Positions 9,801 to 17,335 of a stretch of 64,000 nt of DNA are shown here, piece by piece. The DNA comes from Mangrovactinospora gilvigrisea (GTDB lineage Bacteria; Actinomycetota; Actinomycetes; Streptomycetales; Streptomycetaceae). The notes beneath the pieces are model-generated. The model did no database searches, was not told the DNA's origin, and saw only the letters and a program-made list of their open reading frames with translations. Position numbers and translations under genes: made by a program. The stretch is from NCBI RefSeq assembly GCF_001879105.1, contig NZ_MLCF01000009.1, positions 23,843 to 87,842 on the forward strand. The letters run 5' to 3'. Within the stretch, counting starts at the first letter, position 1. Each line of letters starts with the position of its first letter.

Positions 9801-10561
9801 ATCAGGTGCCGGACGCGGCCGGTCTCGGCCGACTCCTGGCCGAAGCTGCGCACCACGCGGATGCCGGTGACGGCCTCCTCCACGGCGGAGGTCATGTCGG
9901 CCTCGCGCTGCTGGCTGTCCCAGCCGGAGGCGTGCAGCTTGCGGCCGGTGCGCCGGACGACGAGGACGACGACCGCCATCACCGCGGCGACCACCGCCGA
10001 CATCAGCGGTGAGAGCACCAGCATGACGGCGAGGCAGGCGCCCACGTAGACGACGCCGTGCACCACCAGCGGGGCCCACGAGGTGAGCTGCTGGACCAGC
10101 TGGACGTCGGTGTTGAGGCGGGCCACCACCTCACCGCTGCGGACCTCCGCGTGGCCGCGGGCGTCCAGGCGCTGGAGCCGGCGGTAGACGTCGGTGCGCA
10201 TGTCCTGCTGCACCAGGAACGAGACCTTGGCGCCGAGGTAGCGCCATCCGGCGCCGCCGGCCCAGCGGACGGCGCCCACGCCGAGCAGCGCCAGCACCAT
10301 GGGCACCAGCGGCAGCTTGTGGCCGATGACGGAGTCGTCGACGACGAGCTTCTGCAGGATGGGGACGACGACGAGTGCGGCGGTCCAGATCAGGACCAGG
10401 ACGATCGACCAGGACAGCGCCCGCCGGTGCGGCCGGACTGCGCGGAGCAGCAGCTTGATCGCGGAGCCTGCCTGCGGCGCGGACGCTTCATCGGGGAAGT
10501 CGACGCTGACTTCCGGGTTGGTCGGATGATTCGTCGATTGTTGCGGGATGCTGCCGGCCAT
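6815..10561 (-). CDS. Single-chain ABC exporter: two membrane-ATPase halves fused
   Basis: A protein of about 1,248 residues with order membrane domain 1, ATPase 1, membrane domain 2, ATPase 2. ATPase 1 has Walker A GRSGAGKST near residue 400, signature LSGGQRQR near 505 and Walker B ending LLLDDATSAID near 529. Aspartate replaces the usual catalytic glutamate there. ATPase 2 has Walker A GRTGAGKST near 1060, signature LSAGQRQL near 1164 and a normal Walker B LVLDEATSNLD near 1185. This is the asymmetric pattern of heterodimeric type IV exporters, but in one chain. The two halves usually come from adjacent genes. The start is uncertain: ATG 10561 gives a family-like N terminus, while ATG 10624 adds a basic extension. 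The substrate is unknown. Confidence 0.85.
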   Translation of the reverse strand: MAGSIPQQSTNHPTNPEVSVDFPDEASAPQAGSAIKLLLRAVRPHRRALSWSIVLVLIWTAALVVVPILQKLVVDDSVIGHKLPLVPMVLALLGVGAVRWAGGAGWRYLGAKVSFLVQQDMRTDVYRRLQRLDARGHAEVRSGEVVARLNTDVQLVQQLTSWAPLVVHGVVYVGACLAVMLVLSPLMSAVVAAVMAVVVLVVRRTGRKLHASGWDSQQREADMTSAVEEAVTGIRVVRSFGQESAETGRVRHLIAVLFGARVRAVRLRAPFLAWLQTVPLAGQAAVLLVGGWLAMHGQLSLGTLLSFFSYLASLSGTSRMIGMILTGAPQAFAATTRVGDLLRLRPTVTEPDPDLTPDGYRSRTRGELAFRKVVFAHPDGGRDRPVLDGFDLTIRPGERVALVGRSGAGKSTALNLAPRVWDVDEGSITLDGADIRELPLHELRRRIAVVSEDRFLFSDSVAANIAWGRPEATREEIEEVAKAAAAHEFIMELPDGYDTVIGEQGLTLSGGQRQRLTLARALLVDADVLLLDDATSAIDEHVERIIHENLEPQLAGRSVLLIAYRESTLRTADRIVVVDEGRVVAEGAHEDLLRTSPLYAHLFGDSDEGFEGFGSSDDAARGPGVLHMARSGEYRREEDSWPEPDPTALGQRPPAVRQPSPEIAAVLGTLPAVAEQRDPAVEEELDRENLSQGAFRMGEFLRPYMGAIAIGMLFVVLDAIGTIVGPKLIEVGVDSGVRTHHAGVLLAVSAAALAVTVFLWWDMQQETLWTNRTAERALAALRMRIFVHLQRLGVDYFDRTKAGWVMSRITSDVSTVAQLLQAGLVNALVGGVTFAGMTVMVVLLDARLALVLAAVVVPVAGATLWYQRKAHRNYKLLRERISLMTAALHEGVNGVRTSQLFRREERNTAEFDEKCADVRLAAQRAQVANTLYGGFIEFLAVAAIALGVLAGAWLMRRGTLEAGALLAFLLYLAQAFAPVQQLAQVFDVYQQARAGLVRIRSLLGQVSSTPQPERPRMVGEIEGDVRLEQVRLRYHGAETDALRTVDLHVPAGQRVAFVGRTGAGKSTIAKLVTRFYDPTEGRVLVDGQPLTALDVRGYRSRLGYVPQEPMLFSRSVRDNIAYGRPDASDEEVEAAAVAVGAHGFIRELPGGYRHILGTGGGSLSAGQRQLLCLARALLVDPGILVLDEATSNLDLAGERRVNRAMRAVSAGRTTLVVTHRPQALAWVDRVVRVHQGEVVEDKVKERAA

Positions 10562-10866
10562 CGGGGCCGGCTCAGGTTTGTGACGCTTAGTTCGCTTACG
10601 CACGAGACCCCCAGAGAACGCCATAAGGCGTTTCGGGAGCTTAGTCGCCCCCGAGATCGATGCCGGGTGCTTTTCACATCGTGAGACGGGGCACGGGGGC
10701 ACGCCGGGGGCGCACACGACGTCCCAGCTCGCCAGCCCGGGAAACGGTTAACGACCGGTCAGACTGTCCGGTTATCGGTATTTTTGACACCCCGCCAATG
10801 TGGCCGAGACGCGCCCTTGCCTTCGCGGCGGGCGGCCCCCTCGCTCGCGAAGCGAGCGGGTGGGGT
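10562..10866. other. Intergenic region upstream of the ABC exporter
   Basis: About 300 bp without a convincing gene. It holds a possible N-terminal extension of the exporter (to ATG 10624) and an ACCGG-N9-CCGGT inverted repeat at 10754-10772 of unknown use. The left part of an intergenic palindromic repeat begins near 10831. The divergent neighbour is the tail of the CobU-CobS gene, so any promoter here serves the exporter. Confidence 0.4.
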
Positions 10867-10885
10867 GCCGGGGTCGAGGGGCGGC
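10831..10885. repeat. Intergenic palindromic repeat, copy 2
   Basis: GGCGGCCCC, an inner hairpin CGCTCGC-GAA-GCGAGCG, then GGGTGGGGTGCCGGGGTCG and AGGGGCGGC. The right arm runs into the 153-bp duplicated block that begins at 10867, so the repeat marks the outer boundary of that duplication. Confidence 0.6.
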
Positions 10886-11172
10886 AGCGGCGACCGCCGG
10901 CGGCCGGTCAGCCGCCGAGCGCCCAGACCACGAGCGAGGCGGTCGCGCCCGCCTCGACGACGCCGCCGAGCACGTCGCCGGTGATCCCGCCGAACCGCCG
11001 TACGGTGTGCCGCAGCAGCGCCGGGGTCGAGGGGCGGCAGCGGCGACCGCCGGCGGCCGGTCAGCCGCCGAGCGCCCAGACCACGAGCGAGGCCGTCGCG
11101 CCCGCCTCGACGACGCCGCCGAGCACGTCGCCGGTGATCCCGCCGAAGCGCCGCACGGTGTGCCGCAGCAGC
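10867..11172. repeat. 153-bp tandem duplication of the cobS 3' end
   Basis: Two direct copies, 10867-11019 and 11020-11172, each 153 bp. The right-hand copy holds the last 37 or so codons of CobS plus its stop and 41 bp of spacer. The left-hand copy repeats all of that beyond the stop. They differ at only three positions (10941/11094, 10995/11148 and 11001/11154). All three are third codon positions in the CobS frame and are synonymous (Thr, Arg and Val codons). The spacer part is identical. The left copy is a noncoding remnant. Confidence 0.92.
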
Positions 11173-12497
11173 GCCGCCCCCGCGAGGGCCGCCGCGGCGG
11201 TGGCACCCGCGCCGCGGACCGCACCGAGAACACCGTCATCTGCATAACCCAGCGCGGCCCCAGCAATTCCCACCAGCGCCACCGCGGCGGCGGCGACGCC
11301 CCGCGGGACGGTCCCCGCGACCGTCGCGCCGAGCCCGCCGGGACGGGCCGCGGGGACCGCCGGACCGCAGGCGAGCAGCATCACGGCACGCGCGGCCGCC
11401 GCGGAGGCGACCAGCGCGGCCGCGCCGCGCAGCCAGCCGCCGTCCGCGAACGCGCGGTCCAGCGCGGCGACTTGGCCGAGCAGCACCAGCAGGAGCGTCA
11501 CCACGCCGAAGGGTCCGATGTCCGAGGCCTTCATGATGCGCAGGGCCGCGGCAGCGGGCTTGGCGCTGCCGAGGCCGTCGGCGGTGTCGGCGAGGCCGTC
11601 GAGGTGGAGTCCGCGGGTGAGGGCGGCGGTGGCGGCGACGCCCGCGACGGCGGCGAGGAGGGGGCCTCCGCCGGCGAGCAGCAGGAGCACGGCGGGGACC
11701 GCGGCCAGCACGCCGAGGAGGGCGCCGACCGCGGGGGCCCATGGCATGCCCCTGCGGGCGGCGGCGCGGTCCCAGCGGGTGGCGTCGGCGGGGAGGACGC
11801 TGAGGGCGCCGACCGCGAACCGCGCGCCGTCCGCGGCGGTCGCCGTCGCCGCCCCTCCTCCCCCGGACTCCGTCCGGGGCGGCGTCGGTGAGGGGTGGGT
11901 CGGTGGCCGGCGGGTCGCCGCCGGGAGGGGGAGGGGGCGGCCGGCCACCACGAGGAGGACCTCGTCGGACGCCGCCGCGAGCGCGGCGTTGACGCGGCCG
12001 AGCTCGTCGCGGAAGCGGCGGCCGGAGGCCGTCGCGGGGACGATGCCGCCGCCCACCTCGTCGCTGACCGCGACGGCCGTCCGCCGCGTCGACCCCCACG
12101 CCTCCGCCAGCGCGGCGACCCGCCGCCGCAGCGCCGCCTCCGCGCCGTCCGCCCACACCGCGTCGTCCCACGCGCCCAGCTCGTCCATCACCCCTGTCAG
12201 CCAGGTGGTGACGCTGTCCACCAGCAGCGGCTCCGTGTCGTCCGCCCGCAGCAGCGCCTCCAGGTCGAGCGTCTCCGCCGTCCCCCAGCCCGCCGGCCGG
12301 CGCTCGCGGTGCCGGGCGATCCGCGCCGCCCACTCCGCGTCCCCGCCGGCCTCGCCGCCCGTCGCCACGTAGAGCACGTCCGGACGGTCCGCCAGCAGCG
12401 CCTCCGCCGTCTCGGACTTGCCCGAGCGGGCTCCGCCCAGCACCAGGGTGCGGCGCCGCCGCGCCGCCTCGCGTCCGTCCGCCCGTTCCTCCGCCAC
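11061..12497 (-). CDS. cobU-cobS: Fused cobalamin enzyme: CobU kinase/guanylyltransferase plus CobS synthase
   Basis: One 478-residue frame with two enzymes of the nucleotide-loop pathway. Residues 1 to about 188 are CobU. They carry P-loop GGARSGKS at 21-28, HRERRP with the histidine expected to carry GMP, and SDEVGGGIVP. CobU phosphorylates adenosylcobinamide and makes its GDP derivative. Residues from about 217 on are CobS, a membrane protein with the acidic motif HLDGLADTADGLG near 296-309. It joins that product to alpha-ribazole. The linker is Pro-rich, then Gly/Ala-rich. No ATG, GTG or TTG is in frame just before the CobS part, so separate translation of CobS is unlikely. The GTG start has no strong ribosome site. 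No cobT is visible nearby. The two enzymes are usually separate proteins. Confidence 0.85.
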   Translation of the reverse strand: MAEERADGREAARRRRTLVLGGARSGKSETAEALLADRPDVLYVATGGEAGGDAEWAARIARHRERRPAGWGTAETLDLEALLRADDTEPLLVDSVTTWLTGVMDELGAWDDAVWADGAEAALRRRVAALAEAWGSTRRTAVAVSDEVGGGIVPATASGRRFRDELGRVNAALAAASDEVLLVVAGRPLPLPAATRRPPTHPSPTPPRTESGGGGAATATAADGARFAVGALSVLPADATRWDRAAARRGMPWAPAVGALLGVLAAVPAVLLLLAGGGPLLAAVAGVAATAALTRGLHLDGLADTADGLGSAKPAAAALRIMKASDIGPFGVVTLLLVLLGQVAALDRAFADGGWLRGAAALVASAAAARAVMLLACGPAVPAARPGGLGATVAGTVPRGVAAAAVALVGIAGAALGYADDGVLGAVRGAGATAAAALAGAALLRHTVRRFGGITGDVLGGVVEAGATASLVVWALGG

Positions 12498-12610
12498 CGG
12501 GCCATTCTGCGGTCCGGCCGCCGCCCGCTCCCAATCGGGTGACGGCAGGTCACCCGAACCCCCTACCGAAACCGCATCGAATCCCCATAACCGGGAAGAA
12601 TTGTCACATT

Positions 12611-13738
12611 ATGCGATGGGGAACCCACGCGGTCGCCAGGACCGCCGCGCTGGCCGGCGCGATCACCGGCGCCGGCGCCGCCCTCCTGCTGGCCGGGCGC
12701 CGCGTCTCGGACCTCGCCGTCCGCATCCCGGGCAGCGGCGGACCCGCCCTCACCGTCGAGGACGCCGGCCCCGGCAGCATCACCCTCTCCGGCGCCGCCG
12801 CCGACGCCCCCGGCGACTACGCGCTGCGGTGGGGGCGCGACGGCCGCGCGCTCGTCGGCCCGCCCACCGACATCCTGGAGGACGGCGCCGCCGTCCGGCC
12901 GGTCCGCTCGGTCGAGGGCGACGACCCGCTGCGCCCCGGGCTCCCCGTCCGCCTCTCCGTCGAGCTGCACACCGGCGACCCGCGCTCCGCCCTCGACCTG
13001 CTGCACCGGGACATCACCGTCACCGGCGAGACCGGGCCGCTGCCCGCCTGGCACGTCCTGGGCACCCGCACCACCTGGGTGATCCTCGCCCACGGCCTGG
13101 GCACCACCCGCGCCCTCGCCCTCAACGTGCTGCGCCAGATCGCCGCGTTCGAGGTGCCCGCGCTGGTCGTCAGCAAGCGCGGCGACCCCGGCGCCCCGCC
13201 CTCCCCCGACGGCCTCGACCACCTGGGCGCCACCGAGTGGCGCGACCTCGCCGCCGCGGTGCGCGCCGCCCGCGCCCGGGGCGCCCGCCGGGTGATCCTC
13301 TACGGCTGGTCGACCGGCGCCACCATGGCGCTGCGCGCCTCCGCCGACCCCGAGGTGCGGGCCGTCCTCGCCGGGCTGGTGCTGGACGCCCCGATCCTCG
13401 ACTGGCGCACCGTGCTGCGCGGCCGGGCCGACCGCCGCGGGGTGCCCCGGCTGCTCACCAAGCTCGGCGAGTGGAGCGCCGAGGGCCGCGCCGGGCTGCC
13501 CGCCGGGCCGTCACCCTCGACCGCGCCCGCCAAGGCCGAGCTCACCGTCCCCACGCTGCTCGTGCAGGGCTCGGCCGACGCCCTCACCGGCCCGCTGGCC
13601 ACCGCCGAGCTCGCCGCCCGCTTCCCGTCCCTCGCCACCTACCTCCCGGTGGCCGGCGGAATCCACGAGGGCGCCTGGAACGCGGCCCCCGAGCGCTACG
13701 AGGAAACCCTCCGGCGGTTCCTCACCCCGCTGGTCTGA
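12611..13738 (+). CDS. Alpha/beta hydrolase with N-terminal membrane anchor or signal
   Basis: A 375-residue protein. Residues 8-28 are hydrophobic and probably anchor or export it. The C-terminal half is an alpha/beta hydrolase. It has the nucleophile elbow GWSTG at 232-236 (Ser234), an acid residue in GSADALT near 323 and histidine in GGIHEG near 352. An oxyanion region HGLGTTR lies earlier. The middle, about 40-150, is a beta-rich region of unknown function. ATG 12611 places the hydrophobic segment at the N terminus. Natural substrate is unknown; esterase or peptidase-like activity is possible. The next gene starts 91 bp downstream on the same strand. Confidence 0.78.
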   Translation: MRWGTHAVARTAALAGAITGAGAALLLAGRRVSDLAVRIPGSGGPALTVEDAGPGSITLSGAAADAPGDYALRWGRDGRALVGPPTDILEDGAAVRPVRSVEGDDPLRPGLPVRLSVELHTGDPRSALDLLHRDITVTGETGPLPAWHVLGTRTTWVILAHGLGTTRALALNVLRQIAAFEVPALVVSKRGDPGAPPSPDGLDHLGATEWRDLAAAVRAARARGARRVILYGWSTGATMALRASADPEVRAVLAGLVLDAPILDWRTVLRGRADRRGVPRLLTKLGEWSAEGRAGLPAGPSPSTAPAKAELTVPTLLVQGSADALTGPLATAELAARFPSLATYLPVAGGIHEGAWNAAPERYEETLRRFLTPLV

Positions 13739-13829
13739 ATCGACCGGACGCGGCCCCTCCGGGCAATCCCGACAGCCCGTCAACAGGCCGATGTGACAAC
13801 AACGCCCCGTGGCGGGAAGACTAGCGAGC

Positions 13830-15314
13830 GTGACCTCCGGGAATCTGCGGGACATCACCTCGCGTCTGGACGCGCGCCGCGCCGCGCCGCCGCCGGACGA
13901 CACCGCCCACGCCCCCATCGACGCCGCGGCAGCCGCCCGCGGCGCCGAGCACGGCACCGCGGCCGTCACCCGGCTCCCCCGGCCCACACCCCCCGCCGCT
14001 CCCCTCCCGGTGCAGCGCCGCCGTCCGGCGCCGCGCCCCGAGCGGCGCCGCGGCCCGGCCGGAGCCCGCGCCGGCGGCACCGCCGCGCTCGCCGCCCTCG
14101 CCCGCGAACTGCTCGCCGACGCCGTGCTGGTGGCCGGCTGGGCGGGCGCCGACCGGCGGGTCGGCGCGGACGGACGTCTGGAACCCGAATGCCTGCGCGA
14201 GGCCGCCCGCGCCCTGGAGCAGCCGCCGGAGCGGGTCGCCGCGTCCTGGCGCCGGGCGCTGCTCGCCGGGCTGGTGGAGATCCGCGAGTCCGGCGAGGAC
14301 TCGGCTCGGGAGGCCTCCCCCGGCTGGCGCCACCACGCCTGGCCGCGGGACGACGGCGCGGTGCTGCGCGGCTGGCGGGCGCTCTTCGACGCCTGGGCGC
14401 GGCTGGTGCCGCAGCCGGCCGTCCCGAAGGACCTGCTGGCCGCGGTCGCCGAGCACTCAGCCCAGGTGCTGTCGGTGATGCACCTCGCCGAGGACCCGGT
14501 GCCGCTGGAGGTGCTGCGCCGGCTGCTGATCGACGAGGAGGAGGCGGCGTTCCTCTACGGCAACTCCACCGCGCACCGGATCACCGGCCACGACGAGCTG
14601 TCGGTGGCGCTGGACTGGATGCTGGACGGCATGAGCGCCGCCCACGCGGTGCGCCGGGAGGCCGACTCGGCGACGCTCAGCCCGCTGGGCAACTGGGTGG
14701 TGCGGGACCGGATCGACGAGATCTGCGCGGTCTCGCAGAGCCCCGGCGGCCACACCGAGCTGGCCGCGGACGGCCTGCTGCGGGCCTGCGCCGGCTATGC
14801 GCCGGGCGCCGCCCGCGCGGAGTACCGGGCGTGGTCGGGGGCCCGTCCGACGGACCGGGCGGTGGCCGAGCTCCTCGACGTCGCCTGCGGGGAGGACCCG
14901 CTGCTGCGCGGCATGGCCTTCGAGGCGCTGCGCGTCATCGGCACCCCGGCGGAGCAGGCCGTCCGGGAGGCGGCCGGCGTTCCGGTGCTGCGGCCGTACG
15001 CGCTGCTGTGGCTCGCCGAGCGGAGTACCGGCGGGGACGGCGAGGGCGCGGACGCGCTGAGCCCGGCGGAGACGACCTGGTTGTGGGTGGACACCGCGGC
15101 GGCCGTCGTCGACCACGGCGGCGAGGAGCTGCTGGTGCAGCACGTCGAGACGGGCATGCCGGGCGGCCCCGAGCAGCTGCTGGTGGAGCTGCGGAGGGTG
15201 GAGCACCCGCGGCTGGCGGACGTCCTGATGGCCGCGGCGTCGGCGCATCCCGACCCCCGCCTGGCGCGGGCGCTGCGGCGCGCGGCGCTGACGGTTCACG
15301 ACGGCGGTGCGTAG
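13830..15314 (+). CDS. Conserved actinobacterial protein of unknown function
   Basis: About 494 residues. I do not recognise a domain. The first 75 residues are Pro/Arg/Ala-rich and probably disordered. The rest is alanine- and leucine-rich and helical, without membrane segments or catalytic motifs that I can name, and would suit a helical-repeat or scaffold protein. The GTG start at 13830 is supported by GGCGGGAAGA upstream; GTG 13809 in the same frame is the alternative. Codon use is normal for the genome, so it is a real gene. It is followed by a five-copy tandem repeat array and not by another gene on its strand. Confidence 0.6.
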   Translation: MTSGNLRDITSRLDARRAAPPPDDTAHAPIDAAAAARGAEHGTAAVTRLPRPTPPAAPLPVQRRRPAPRPERRRGPAGARAGGTAALAALARELLADAVLVAGWAGADRRVGADGRLEPECLREAARALEQPPERVAASWRRALLAGLVEIRESGEDSAREASPGWRHHAWPRDDGAVLRGWRALFDAWARLVPQPAVPKDLLAAVAEHSAQVLSVMHLAEDPVPLEVLRRLLIDEEEAAFLYGNSTAHRITGHDELSVALDWMLDGMSAAHAVRREADSATLSPLGNWVVRDRIDEICAVSQSPGGHTELAADGLLRACAGYAPGAARAEYRAWSGARPTDRAVAELLDVACGEDPLLRGMAFEALRVIGTPAEQAVREAAGVPVLRPYALLWLAERSTGGDGEGADALSPAETTWLWVDTAAAVVDHGGEELLVQHVETGMPGGPEQLLVELRRVEHPRLADVLMAAASAHPDPRLARALRRAALTVHDGGA

Positions 15315-15333
15315 GGCCGGTTCCCGGCCCGCG

Positions 15334-15803
15334 GCATCGTCGCGCTCACTCGCGCAGTTCCCCTCGCCGATCGCCGCACGCACGACCGCTACCGCGCGCC
15401 CCGTCAGAGGCGTACCGCCGCACGATGCGGTGATGGTCGGCACGTCGCGACATCGTCGCGCTCACTCGCGCAGTTCCCCGCGCCCCTCGCCGACCGGCGC
15501 ACGCACGGCCGCTACCGCGCCCCCGTCAGGTGCGTAGCGCCGCACGGTGCGGTGATGGTCGGCGTGTCACGGCATCGTCGCGCTCACTCGCGCAGTTCCC
15601 CCCTGATCCGCGCACGCACGGCCGCCACCTCGCGCCCCGAGGTGATGGTCGGAACGTCGCGGCATCGTCGCGCTCACTCGCGCAGTTCCCCGCGCCCCTG
15701 ATCGGCGCACGCACGACCGCTACCTCACGCCCTGAGGTGATGGCCGGCGCGTCACGGCATCGTCGTGCTCACTCGCGCAGTTCCCCCCTGATCCGCGCAC
15801 GCG
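15334..15803. repeat. Tandem array of five intergenic repeats
   Basis: Five copies of CATCGTCGCGCTCACTCGCG followed by CAGTTCCC begin at 15334, 15451, 15573, 15663 and 15758 (period 117, 122, 90 and 95). The sequences between are also related: they share GCGCACGCACG, CCGCTACC and GGTGATGGTCGG blocks. The core (read on the other strand as GGGGAACTGCGCGAGTGAGC) is of the kind scattered singly between genes in many streptomycetes. A single related copy sits at 26517-26555. The whole block fills the 510-bp gap between convergent genes. No open frame in it looks coding. Confidence 0.9.
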
Positions 15804-15824
15804 AGGCTGTTGGCCCGCGGCGGG

Positions 15825-17279
15825 TCAGCTCGCGTACGGGACCGCGGCGAGGAACTGCTCGTAGCCGTCGGCGTAGCGGTGGCGGTTCTCGCGCCGCGGT
15901 TCGTACCTGACGGCGTCCGCGTCCCACTGGGACGCGTCCGCGGGGGTGCCCATCGCCGACAGGGCGACGGCGACCGCGCCGCGTGCGCCGATCTCCTCCT
16001 CGGACGGGACCGTCACCGGGCGCTCCAGGATGTCCGCGAAGAGCTGGACCAGCTCGCGCGAGCGCGTCCCTCCCCCGCACGCCGCCAGCGCGCCGTCCGG
16101 GCCGAGGCCGGCCGCCGTCAGGCAGTGGCGGGCCGCGTAGCCGGTCGCCTCGCAGAGGCCGCGCGCCAGGTCGGCGCGGTCCGCGGCGAGGGTGAGGCCG
16201 TCGAAGGCGCCGCGGGCGGCCGGGTTGACGAACGGTGCCCGCTCCCCCGCCGGCGAGAAGTACGGACGGGCCGTCACCCCCCGTGCGCCGGGCGGGGACG
16301 CGGTGAGCAGCTCGTCCAGCTCGCCGCCGTCCAGGTCGATGCCGAGCAGGCCGGCGAGCCAGTCGAAGGCGGCCGTCCCGACCATCGCGGGCATGGCCCG
16401 CAGCCAGCGGTCCGGCTCGGGCATGCAGAGCCACATGCCGGCCGGTTCGGCGGCCGGGTCGAGGTCGACGCGGTCGGTGAGGACCTGGGAGGCGAGGGTG
16501 GTGCCGACGATCAGCAGGCCGTCGCCGGTGCGGCGCACCCCGGCGCCGATCGCGGAGGCGGGCAGGTCGAACGGCCCGGCGGTGACGGGGAGTCCGACGG
16601 GCAGGCCGAGGAGTTCGGCGCCGTCCTTGCCGAGCCGGTGGACGGTGCCGGGCTCGGCGGGCGGCGGCAGCAGCGGCGCGCAGTCCTCGACGCCGCAGGC
16701 GGCCATGGCGTCGAGGTCGTAGCGGCGGGTGCGCGGGTCGAGGAACGGCAGCGACGCGTCGGAGGCGTCGACGGTGATCTCGCCGGTGAGGCGCTGCAGC
16801 ACGGCGTCGACGCAGTAGCCGGCGACGGAGGCGCGGGCGAGGGCGTCGGGCTCGTGCTCGCGGAGGTGGGCGAGGAGGGGGGCGTGGCAGCCGGGGAAGA
16901 GGCCGGAGCCGGTGCGGTCGAAGACGGCGCGCAGCACGCCGTCCTCCCACCACCGCTGGACGAGGGCGGCGGCGCGGCCGTCCATCCAGGAGATCGGGGG
17001 GCGGACGGCGCGGCCGGTGTCGTCGCGGAGCCAGAGGCCGTCGCCCTGGCCGGTGATGGCGAGGGCCTCGACGGGATCGTCGGGCGGGGCGGCGGCGGAG
17101 ACCTCGCGCACCACCTGCGCGACGGTGTCGAGCACCTCTTCGAGGTCCTGCTCGACGTGGCCGCCGGGCAGCTTGGAGAGGCGGCTGGTGCGGCGGACGG
17201 GGGGCGCGAGCGCCCGGGCACGGCGGTCGAAGGCGACGGCCTTCGTGAGGGACGTGCCGACGTCGAGTCCGATCAACAT
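15825..17279 (-). CDS. FGGY-family carbohydrate kinase
   Basis: A 484-residue two-domain sugar kinase of the xylulokinase/ribulokinase superfamily. The N-terminal ATPase motif DVGTSLTKAV is at residues 6-15, the substrate-side region GQGDGLWL is near 80 and the C-terminal nucleotide motif ACGGGTRSRELVQLFADIL is in the last third. ATG 17279 is chosen because GGAGG lies 6-7 bases upstream. The exact sugar cannot be read. An amidohydrolase gene precedes it on the same strand by 256 bp, and no sugar transporter is adjacent. A LacI-type operator-like sequence lies about 45 bp upstream of the start, suggesting sugar-responsive control. Confidence 0.85.
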   Translation of the reverse strand: MLIGLDVGTSLTKAVAFDRRARALAPPVRRTSRLSKLPGGHVEQDLEEVLDTVAQVVREVSAAAPPDDPVEALAITGQGDGLWLRDDTGRAVRPPISWMDGRAAALVQRWWEDGVLRAVFDRTGSGLFPGCHAPLLAHLREHEPDALARASVAGYCVDAVLQRLTGEITVDASDASLPFLDPRTRRYDLDAMAACGVEDCAPLLPPPAEPGTVHRLGKDGAELLGLPVGLPVTAGPFDLPASAIGAGVRRTGDGLLIVGTTLASQVLTDRVDLDPAAEPAGMWLCMPEPDRWLRAMPAMVGTAAFDWLAGLLGIDLDGGELDELLTASPPGARGVTARPYFSPAGERAPFVNPAARGAFDGLTLAADRADLARGLCEATGYAARHCLTAAGLGPDGALAACGGGTRSRELVQLFADILERPVTVPSEEEIGARGAVAVALSAMGTPADASQWDADAVRYEPRRENRHRYADGYEQFLAAVPYAS

Positions 17280-17319
17280 GGGCGCCTCCGGCGCCGAGTG
17301 TGCCACGCGGTCGCGCCCG

Positions 17320-17335
17320 TGTGAACGCTTTCGGC
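17320..17335. promoter_or_regulatory. Possible LacI-type operator upstream of the sugar kinase
   Basis: TGTGAACGCTTTCGG contains GAACGCTTTC, one base short of the symmetrical GAAAGCGCTTTC type bound by LacI-family sugar regulators. It lies 41-56 bp upstream of the kinase start codon, where a repressor could act. No LacI gene is in the window, so the assignment is tentative. Confidence 0.35.

Noticed and set aside
6815..10561. Two separate ABC exporter genes joined by a sequencing error
   Set aside because: The frame continues through about 60 residues of linker without a stop and with normal codon bias. Single-chain versions occur in other actinobacteria, so I keep one gene.
15334..15803. 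Possible CRISPR array
   Set aside because: The units are unequally spaced (90-122), the intervening sequences resemble each other rather than being unique spacers, the core is a known kind of streptomycete spacer repeat, and no cas genes are present.
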